Shown: positions 1-5,226 of the stretch, in pieces
Layout: each line of letters starts with the position of its first letter
How positions within the stretch are numbered: position 1 is the stretch's first letter
From: Pseudanabaena sp. UBA1465
Lineage (GTDB): Bacteria; Cyanobacteriota; Cyanobacteriia; Pseudanabaenales; Pseudanabaenaceae
Direction: 5' to 3'
Length of the DNA: 8,260 nucleotides
NCBI GenBank assembly: GCA_002325645.1
Contig: DCSN01000121.1
Coordinates: 1-8,260 of the forward strand
Position numbers and translations under genes: made by a program
The notes under the pieces: generated by a model
What the model was told of the DNA's origin: nothing
The model's input: the letters and a program-made list of their open reading frames with translations, nothing else
Databases searched by the model: none

Positions 1-426
1 CAATATGTAACAAGTCTTGGTAATACTCGCGCGATCGCTATAATTCAGACAACAAGCTTAGCCCTTACAGTTATTATTGCCATGCTCTTAATCCCACAAT
101 ATAACTCCGTAGGATTATTAATTGCACAGGCGATCGGTGGATGCTTCACATTGATTGCTTATATTAGACCCGCTCTAGCTGACATTGATAAATCTGACCA
201 TAAATACCTTTGGCTGCTAACATTCACAAGTGTTAATCTATTTATAATTAGTTTTCTAACCTCATTTATCAACTTCAATATATTTGTCAATATAATATTA
301 TCACTCATATTTTTTGCAATGACATTAGTATTAACCTTACTAGGATGTTTCACACAATCAGAAAGACTAAGTGCATATCTAGTTTTAAGTAATCTTATTT
401 CAAAATTCAAACTTCCATTCTCTTAG
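1..426 (+). CDS. Wzx-like polysaccharide flippase, C-terminal fragment (5' end outside window)
   Basis: The reading frame is open from the first base, so this is the last 141 residues of a larger gene; the ATG at 82 is an internal methionine, not a start. The fragment is very hydrophobic, with about four membrane-spanning stretches, arranged as two pairs. The section around residues 5-45 (a short polar helix with SLGNTR, then a hydrophobic segment ending in LIPQY, then GLLIAQAIGG) matches the usual C-terminal pattern of polysaccharide-export flippases of the MATE/PST superfamily. Such proteins move lipid-linked repeat units from the cytoplasmic to the periplasmic face of the inner membrane. 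The neighbouring polymerase-like and glycosyltransferase genes support this. The family call rests on a fragment and on context. An unrelated multi-pass protein cannot be ruled out. Confidence 0.7.
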   Translation, partial: QYVTSLGNTRAIAIIQTTSLALTVIIAMLLIPQYNSVGLLIAQAIGGCFTLIAYIRPALADIDKSDHKYLWLLTFTSVNLFIISFLTSFINFNIFVNIILSLIFFAMTLVLTLLGCFTQSERLSAYLVLSNLISKFKLPFS

Positions 427-475
427 AACCTAAAACTAGATTTTGACACTTAGGTAATAACATCAACCATAAAAA

Positions 476-2128
476 ATGATGAGAACTAAGAAACAACAAA
501 GCAATCTAACGCAGCCATCTTTTAGCATGGGTTTCAAAGAAAGTATATTTCTTAGTGCTATTTTAGGATGGGCATCTCCAACTTATATTCTAGGAAGTCT
601 CCTTAAATCGCAAAAAAGCAATACCGATCTACTCTACATATTATCTACCATAGCGATCGGAATATTTTCTTTCATATTCTTATTTGATATAAGTTCATCA
701 ATATTAAAACTAATTTTTTGTCTAGTTTTTACTGTTTTTTTAGTTGTATTTGATTGCGATCGCCGTAAATTTTTTGATAATGCTACTATTCATTTTTGCA
801 ACTCAATATTTTTAGGTTTAGCTTGCTATTTTGTAGCCATAGATTTATATCCAGACATTTTTACAGAACCAATTCAAGATTTACTAAATAAAATAAATAC
901 GTCAATACCAACAGCATTTACTATGCTAATTTTATGTTTGATATTTCAGAATATTGGCTATTATCTAATCTGGAAAATATTCAGCACATCATCTGGTAAT
1001 TGGTTCCTTTCTAACAAAAACTTAACTAATCTAAATTTTATTCGTAATTCTAATCATCAAATAATTTTATTCGCTATATTAATAGGCTTAGGATTAGTTT
1101 TTCGCATTTCTAGTATAGCTTCAGGAAGATTTTTTTACGCAAGCGCTTCCGAAGCTGGAGCTGAAGGGGTTTCTTCTAGTATTGCTAGTTTTTTAGCTCA
1201 ATTTGAACCTCTCTATAAAGTGGGATGGCTTTATGGTTTAGCATTATTATTTAGTAGATCTAGAGATACTACTATAGATTTAAAAAATACTTACAAATCA
1301 GCTAACAACTTAATAATTAGTGCCTCGTTTATCTTCATAATTTTAGAGATATTCTATCAATTAATTAGCGGATCAAAAGGAAGATTTCTATCCTTTGTAA
1401 TTCTCCCTATAGCTACAGTCTTCTTCTTTAGCCATAAAAAAGTCAGCAATAAGGCAATTACAATTTTTATATCTATTATTGCCTTGTCTTGGCTATTAAT
1501 TTTCCCAACACTAGTTATTTATCGAAACGTTATATCTTCTACTGTGTTATCGCGAGATGTAACCATTATCAACTTTTTTCAAAAATCATGGGAATCTTTA
1601 CAAGCGCTCTCTTGGGAAGAATATCAACAGCTAATATTTACCCCCTTTAATAGTGCTGGCAACGCTGAAGCAGTTTCTGCCCTAACCTCTATTGTGCATT
1701 TTCAAAGCTATTTAGCTCAGGATGCTTCAAATCTTTGGCAACGTCTTTTGTTTTTTTGGATACCACGTTTTTTATGGGCTGATAAGCCAGAAATTGCATC
1801 TACTAACATCATTGGTCGCCTAACTGGACGATTAGGACAAGATGACAACGTTACATCTGTGCTGACTACTGCACCAGGTGAGCTTTTTATTTATTATGGG
1901 CTGATGGGAAGTGTTTTGATGATATTAACAGGATTAATAACTCGTTGGTTTAATGAAGCTACTTCCCCTTTTAAGGACTTTACTGCCTTTAGGTTAGCTG
2001 TTTATATATCTTATCTACCTCAAGTAATAACAATAGTCAGTAGTGCTGCTTTTGAAGCACCTACAACAGGAATGATTTTACAGATGTTTACGCTTTACGC
2101 AACTCTTTATCTCGCATCATTTTTGTGA
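476..2128 (+). CDS. Multi-pass membrane protein, probable Wzy-type repeat-unit polymerase
   Basis: This 550-residue integral membrane protein has roughly twelve to thirteen hydrophobic segments (for example near residues 52-70, 76-92, 107-123, 146-166, 196-212, 279-297, 303-319, 327-346, 467-487, 506-526 and 530-549). A large hydrophilic region at about 350-465 is probably an extracytoplasmic loop. Features typical of O-antigen and exopolysaccharide polymerases are SGSKGRF at 298-304, IPRFLWADKPEI at 429-440, and GELFIYYGLMG at 468-478, the last preceding a membrane helix. Such enzymes join lipid-linked repeat units in the periplasm. The gene lies 49 bases after the flippase fragment and 63 bases before a glycosyltransferase, as expected in a Wzx/Wzy-type locus. 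ATG codons at 476 and 479 are both possible starts; neither has a clear Shine-Dalgarno. Base composition is strikingly AT-rich. Wzy proteins diverge strongly, so the function is inferred from topology, motifs and context. Confidence 0.72.
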   Translation: MMRTKKQQSNLTQPSFSMGFKESIFLSAILGWASPTYILGSLLKSQKSNTDLLYILSTIAIGIFSFIFLFDISSSILKLIFCLVFTVFLVVFDCDRRKFFDNATIHFCNSIFLGLACYFVAIDLYPDIFTEPIQDLLNKINTSIPTAFTMLILCLIFQNIGYYLIWKIFSTSSGNWFLSNKNLTNLNFIRNSNHQIILFAILIGLGLVFRISSIASGRFFYASASEAGAEGVSSSIASFLAQFEPLYKVGWLYGLALLFSRSRDTTIDLKNTYKSANNLIISASFIFIILEIFYQLISGSKGRFLSFVILPIATVFFFSHKKVSNKAITIFISIIALSWLLIFPTLVIYRNVISSTVLSRDVTIINFFQKSWESLQALSWEEYQQLIFTPFNSAGNAEAVSALTSIVHFQSYLAQDASNLWQRLLFFWIPRFLWADKPEIASTNIIGRLTGRLGQDDNVTSVLTTAPGELFIYYGLMGSVLMILTGLITRWFNEATSPFKDFTAFRLAVYISYLPQVITIVSSAAFEAPTTGMILQMFTLYATLYLASFL

Positions 2129-2191
2129 TTTTATTTATGCAAAAATATGCAACTTAATAAACTGTTAAATTACAATTAAATCCATCTCAAA

Positions 2192-3028
2192 ATGCTCTTA
2201 TCCATCATCATTCTGACTTACAACGAAACAGAAAACTTACCTACTTGCCTTGCAAGCTTACAAGCTCTTAATGCAGAAATATTTGTTGTTGATTCTGGCA
2301 GTTCAGATAATACTGTTGAAATCGCAAAACAAGCTGGCTGTCAAGTTTTTATTCATCCTTGGGAAAATTATGCAAAACAATTAAATTGGGCGCTAGAAAA
2401 TTTGCCAATTTCTACACCTTGGATCATGCGCCTTGATGCTGATGAATGCCTTACCCCTGAACTAGTTAATGAATTAAAACAGGTTTTACCTAAAACACCC
2501 GATCAAATCACTGGATATCAAGTAAAACGGCGTGTATTTTTTATGGGGCGATGGATTCGTCATGGCGGCTATTATCCTACTTGGTTACTGAGAGTTTGGC
2601 GTAACGGTTTGGGGACTTGTGAACAGCGCTGGATGGATGAGCATATTCTCCTTTCTAAAGGCAAAGTTGCTAATCTCAAATATGACATCATTGATGACAA
2701 CCAAAAAGGATTAACTTTTTGGACAGACAAACATAATCGTTATGCAGACCGAGAGGTCAAAGACTTGCTAAGTATGTCAGACGATCAAGATGACCTAATA
2801 AATAGCAACCAATCTTCTCAAGCTGGAAAACGGAGATGGTTAAAGAAAAACTTTTATGCGCGATCGCCACTTTTTTTGCGTGCTTTTCTATATTTCCTAA
2901 CGCGCTATATTATCGGACTAGGATTTCTAGATGGTATCCAAGGTCTAGTTTTCCATTTCCTTCAGGGCTTTTGGTATCGCTTTCTAGTCGATGCCAAAAT
3001 TTATGAGATTACAAGAAAGCGAAATTAA
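2192..3028 (+). CDS. Glycosyltransferase family 2, WaaE/KdtX-like
   Basis: This 278-residue cytoplasmic or membrane-associated GT-A enzyme transfers a sugar from a nucleotide-sugar donor, presumably onto a lipid-linked polysaccharide precursor. The N-terminus begins directly with the nucleotide-binding strand (LSIIILTYNE, residues 3-12), followed by VVDSGSSDNT at 32-41 and the metal-binding RLDADE at 80-85 (DxD Asp82-Asp84). The C-terminal block, GFLDG at 244-248 followed by GLVFHFLQGFWYRFLVDAK at 251-269, is characteristic of the WaaE-like subgroup, named for an LPS-core beta-1,4-glucosyltransferase. Donor and acceptor here cannot be read from sequence. The ATG at 2192 is the only start that keeps the first beta strand; no Shine-Dalgarno is visible before it. 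It is the last gene of the + strand polysaccharide cluster and converges with the DUF29 gene on the other strand. Confidence 0.88.
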   Translation: MLLSIIILTYNETENLPTCLASLQALNAEIFVVDSGSSDNTVEIAKQAGCQVFIHPWENYAKQLNWALENLPISTPWIMRLDADECLTPELVNELKQVLPKTPDQITGYQVKRRVFFMGRWIRHGGYYPTWLLRVWRNGLGTCEQRWMDEHILLSKGKVANLKYDIIDDNQKGLTFWTDKHNRYADREVKDLLSMSDDQDDLINSNQSSQAGKRRWLKKNFYARSPLFLRAFLYFLTRYIIGLGFLDGIQGLVFHFLQGFWYRFLVDAKIYEITRKRN

Positions 3029-3096
3029 TTCTAGAGAAATTTTTAAAGAGCTTTCTTTCCAATCCCTTTGAAAATTTCGATAAATGGAATAGATAT

Positions 3097-3134
3097 ACAA
3101 ACACCTAAAGATCAACTCAGCGATCATCGAATTT
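3097..3134 (-). pseudogene. Relic of the ispG 3' end
   Basis: Bases 3106-3134 match bases 3743-3771, the end of ispG, at 25 of 29 positions, and all four differences are transitions. Beyond the stop codon the match continues through ACAAACA at 3097-3103 (against 3733-3739) with a one-base gap. Read on the - strand in the ispG frame, the relic gives KFDDR*VDL* where intact ispG gives KSDDRWVDP*. The Trp codon TGG has become TGA, and the natural stop TAA has become TAG. It lies directly past the stop of the DUF29 gene. It is too short to encode anything and is best read as a remnant of a duplication or insertion event. Confidence 0.7.
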
Positions 3135-3140
3135 ATAAAA

Positions 3141-3566
3141 TTATTCAAAATCAATAGGACGATTGAGAACGGCTTCAATGTTATAAGGGCAGGTCTCAGG
3201 AAGATCTAAGCCAGTTTCCCGCATGGCATCAGAGCGAGCAACCCGATACATCTTTTCGAGAGATTCATTATCTAAATATCGAGACAGACTAGGACTATCT
3301 TCTAGATAGAGTCCAATATTATCGCGTTCTCGACCAATGGTATTTTGCCAACTGCGCGATCGCTTATGACTTTGATAATCCCATTTTAGTAAATGATGCA
3401 AGATCAGCCGCAAACTACTCAATAGGCGATCGCGTTCCCGTTTGGACAAATCCCGCACCTCTTCCACTAAATTTTCAATATCCAATCGTGCAAAGTTTCC
3501 CGATGCAAGGAAATCAGCCATCGTTTCTGCCCATTGGCTATAGTCTTGTTCGTATAACTTTTTCAT
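3141..3566 (-). CDS. DUF29 family protein
   Basis: This is a 141-residue soluble, mostly helical protein of the DUF29 family, which is abundant in cyanobacteria and has no established function. Family hallmarks are the N-terminal LYEQDYSQW (4-12), the helix with LDIENLVEEVRDL (28-40), the HHLLKWDYQ stretch (57-65), SW..TIGRERDNI (72-84), SPSLSRYLD (91-99) and the C-terminal LPETCPYN (122-129). I place the start at the ATG at 3566, preceded by a short GAG Shine-Dalgarno-like core in ACGAGATTAAT. A longer frame starts at a TTG at 3644, but it would read through a hairpin repeat and add 26 residues absent from DUF29 proteins. The gene sits 175 bases downstream of ispG on the same strand, with a hairpin between them, and is probably transcribed separately. 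Its stop abuts the ispG relic. Confidence 0.88.
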   Translation of the reverse strand: MKKLYEQDYSQWAETMADFLASGNFARLDIENLVEEVRDLSKRERDRLLSSLRLILHHLLKWDYQSHKRSRSWQNTIGRERDNIGLYLEDSPSLSRYLDNESLEKMYRVARSDAMRETGLDLPETCPYNIEAVLNRPIDFE

Positions 3567-3600
3567 ATTAATCTCGTTACAGACTATTGAGGCTTTGAGT

Positions 3601-3606
3601 AGTATA
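3601..3606 (-). promoter_or_regulatory. Possible -10 element for the DUF29 gene
   Basis: On the - strand the bases read TATACT, close to the TATAAT consensus, about 35 bases upstream of the ATG at 3566. This would give a leader of roughly 28 nucleotides. No -35 hexamer is recognisable, because the expected position falls inside the hairpin repeat at 3606-3654. The site is plausible by position only. Confidence 0.25.
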
Positions 3607-3654
3607 GAAAAAATTTTGAAAGCGGCGCTTCGCGCCGCTTTCAAAATTTTTTCT
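3606..3654. repeat. Hairpin repeat copy 1 (possible bidirectional terminator)
   Basis: This is a perfect inverted repeat with 23-base arms (3606-3628 and 3632-3654) and a TTC loop. The core GCGGCGC-TTC-GCGCCGC is flanked by A/T-rich stem ends containing runs of six A and six T. It lies after ispG and just before the DUF29 gene. Because the stem ends in T-runs on both strands, it could act as an intrinsic terminator in either direction, most usefully for ispG. The same core and the right-hand flank TCTGGGGTTT recur at copy 2, so this is a dispersed repeat family and not a unique terminator. The left flank does not match the CCCAGA end of copy 2. Confidence 0.85.
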
Positions 3655-3741
3655 GGGGTTTAATTAAGGGCAAAGCTAGACTGATATTGAAAATCTGATT
3701 CCTTATTTTACAGCCAAGCCCTTAGGTGAATAACAAACAAG

Positions 3742-4986
3742 TTAAGGATCAACCCAGCGATCGTCGGATTTGATTAGGGCGATCAATTGCTCTACGCCTT
3801 CGGCTTCAGGTACACGCTTGATCTCTTCCTTGCCGCGATACAACGAGATTATGCCAGGGGTTTTGCCCACATAGCCATAGTCAGCATCCGCCATTTCTCC
3901 AGGACCATTGACGATGCAACCCATAACCGCGATATCTAAACCGACAAGGTGCTTAGTTGCCTCACGGACTTTGTGCAAGACTTCTTCTAGGTTAAATAAT
4001 GTGCGTCCACAGGATGGACAGGCGACATATTCCACCATCGTTTTGCGGAGTCCGAGGGATTGGAGAATGCTGTAGCAAACGGGAATTTCTTTTTCAGGTG
4101 CTTCCGTGAGCGATACCCGAATCGTGTCGCCGATGCCTTGGGTGAGTAATGTCGCGATCCCCGCCGTGGACTTAATGCGTCCATATTCGCCGTCGCCTGC
4201 TTCGGTTACGCCGAGATGCAAGGGATAATCCATACCCAGTTGATCCATGCGCTTCGCCATGAGTTGATAGGCGGCGATCATTACAGGGACGCGGGAGGCC
4301 TTCATGGAAATAACGATATTTTTAAAGTCGAGATCTTCGCAGATGCGGACAAATTCGATCGCTGATTCGACCATACCCTGAGGCGTATCACCGTAGGTAA
4401 ACAGCATTCGCTCCGCGAGGGAGCCATGATTGACCCCGATCCGCATTGCCTTACCCTGCCCTTTGAGGGATAGAACTAGAGGCTTGAGGGTGTCACGGAC
4501 TTTTTCGGCGATTTCGTCAAATTCTAATTGGGTGTATTCGGTGCGATCGCTTTTGGGCTTCTCGAATACATATAAACCTGGATTGATGCGGACTTTGTGA
4601 ATGTGCTTAGCGACTTCGAGGGCAATTTTCATGCCGTTATGGTGGACATCGGCAACTAGAGGCACATCAAGGTAAGTAAGCTTGAGCTTTTGGCGAATTT
4701 CTGAAAGCGCCGCAGCATGAGCCATGCTAGGGACAGTGACGCGCACAATTTCGCAGCCAATTTCATGCAGGCGGCGAATTCCTGCGACGGAGCCATCAAT
4801 ATCAAGGGTGTCCTCATTGATCATTGATTGGACGACTACGGGCGCACCGCCACCGATGGTGATGTTGCCGACTTGCACAGGGCGAGTTTTACGTCTGACA
4901 ATGACACCAAGATTTTCACTGCCATTGATCGCTGGCTCGAATTTGCCATTTTGGGTGCTTTGCGTATTCTCAGAAACAGTCGTCAT
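3742..4986 (-). CDS. ispG: 4-hydroxy-3-methylbut-2-enyl diphosphate synthase IspG (GcpE)
   Basis: IspG converts methylerythritol cyclodiphosphate to HMBPP, the penultimate step of the MEP isoprenoid pathway; in cyanobacteria it supplies carotenoids, the chlorophyll phytyl chain and quinones. It is a cytosolic 4Fe-4S enzyme that in this lineage takes electrons from ferredoxin. With the ATG at 4986 the protein has 414 residues. The N-terminal TIM-barrel domain starts with [10 protein letters not shown] and [11 protein letters not shown] (50-60). The C-terminal domain carries the cluster ligands CPSC (Cys323, Cys326) and Cys357 in [11 protein letters not shown] (354-364), with Glu364 the expected fourth ligand. 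All are intact. A longer frame begins with TTG at 5007, adding seven residues; ATG is preferred, giving a length close to cyanobacterial homologues. No strong Shine-Dalgarno is seen. It appears to be a single-gene unit flanked by hairpins on both sides. Confidence 0.97.
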   Translation of the reverse strand: MTTVSENTQSTQNGKFEPAINGSENLGVIVRRKTRPVQVGNITIGGGAPVVVQSMINEDTLDIDGSVAGIRRLHEIGCEIVRVTVPSMAHAAALSEIRQKLKLTYLDVPLVADVHHNGMKIALEVAKHIHKVRINPGLYVFEKPKSDRTEYTQLEFDEIAEKVRDTLKPLVLSLKGQGKAMRIGVNHGSLAERMLFTYGDTPQGMVESAIEFVRICEDLDFKNIVISMKASRVPVMIAAYQLMAKRMDQLGMDYPLHLGVTEAGDGEYGRIKSTAGIATLLTQGIGDTIRVSLTEAPEKEIPVCYSILQSLGLRKTMVEYVACPSCGRTLFNLEEVLHKVREATKHLVGLDIAVMGCIVNGPGEMADADYGYVGKTPGIISLYRGKEEIKRVPEAEGVEQLIALIKSDDRWVDP

Positions 4987-5013
4987 AACACTTTTCGTTA
5001 CTTTCAACTATTT

Positions 5014-5042
5014 AGTGTATCTGAAGTCGCCCCTCGTGAAAA
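5014..5042 (-). promoter_or_regulatory. Weak candidate sigma-70 promoter for ispG
   Basis: On the - strand, TTTTCA (5042-5037) and TACACT (5019-5014) are separated by 17 bases, and TACACT ends 27 bases before the ispG ATG. Both hexamers match the consensus only partly. A 13-base inverted repeat (GAAAAT-C-ATTTTC, 5038-5050) overlaps the -35 element and could be an operator, but such AT-rich short repeats are frequent by chance. Confidence 0.3.
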
Positions 5043-5070
5043 TCATTTTCAAAGAAAATTGCCAAGTTAC

Positions 5071-5083
5071 AGCGCTTTGCGCT
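5071..5083. repeat. Short hairpin AGCGC-TTT-GCGCT
   Basis: This small perfect inverted repeat has 5-base arms and a TTT loop, and lies seven bases to the left of hairpin copy 2. It shares the GCGC-TTT-GCGC centre with that copy and may be a decayed partial copy of the same family. It is very short, so coincidence is possible. Confidence 0.4.
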
Positions 5084-5089
5084 TACTTA

Positions 5090-5150
5090 AAACCCAGAAA
5101 TATTTTTAAAAGCGGCGCTTTGCGCCGCTTTTAAAAATATTTCTGGGTTT
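5090..5150. repeat. Hairpin repeat copy 2, 61 bases, perfect
   Basis: Arms of 29 bases (5090-5118 and 5122-5150) are perfectly complementary around a TTT loop. The core is GCGGCGC-TTT-GCGCCGC; the stem continues through AT-rich sequence to CCCAGA/TCTGGG ends. It is the longest and least decayed of three related repeats in the window. It lies between the NACHT gene and ispG, both read on the - strand, and could terminate NACHT transcripts, although it is 77 bases past that stop and there is another palindrome before it. Complete arm identity suggests recent arrival or maintenance by gene conversion. Confidence 0.9.
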
Positions 5151-5175
5151 ACACAAAATGACTTGAAACCTGCAT

Positions 5176-5215
5176 TGCATCGTAAGGGCAATTCATGAAT
5201 TGCCCTTACGATGCA
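5176..5215. repeat. Perfect 40-base palindrome with no loop
   Basis: The left half TGCATCGTAAGGGCAATTCA is followed directly by its exact reverse complement, with the symmetry centre between 5195 and 5196. The inner part, TAAGGGCAATT-CATG-AATTGCCCTTA, resembles palindromes dispersed in many cyanobacterial genomes. It begins 11 bases beyond the NACHT gene stop on the - strand, so NACHT transcripts would fold into a long hairpin here, which could stabilise or end the mRNA. There is no T-run after it, so a classical intrinsic terminator is not supported. Confidence 0.9.
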
Positions 5216-5226
5216 GCGCACCGCAC

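Noticed and set aside
159..410. 83-codon - strand frame opposite the flippase fragment
   Set aside because: The opposite frame is a continuous hydrophobic membrane protein; this one is its shadow.
443..471. TTGACA at 443-448 as a -35 element for the polymerase gene
   Set aside because: The hexamer is perfect, but no -10 is found at 16-18 bases; a CATAAA at 19 bases would put transcription at or past the start codon.
2984..3178. 64-codon - strand frame across the convergent junction
   Set aside because: It overlaps the ends of two real genes and the ispG relic, and shows no recognisable family features.
3567..3644. 26-residue N-terminal extension of the DUF29 frame
   Set aside because: It starts at a TTG inside a hairpin repeat, is absent from the DUF29 family pattern, and the ATG at 3566 has a Shine-Dalgarno-like core.
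3640..3660. CRISPR-like or array interpretation of the hairpin repeats
   Set aside because: The three copies are kilobases apart, lie one per intergenic junction, vary in arm sequence and have no regular spacers.
4724..5134. + strand open frame of 136 codons opposite the ispG 5' region
   Set aside because: It is antisense to a well-supported gene, its residues show no domain pattern, and it runs into the hairpin repeat.
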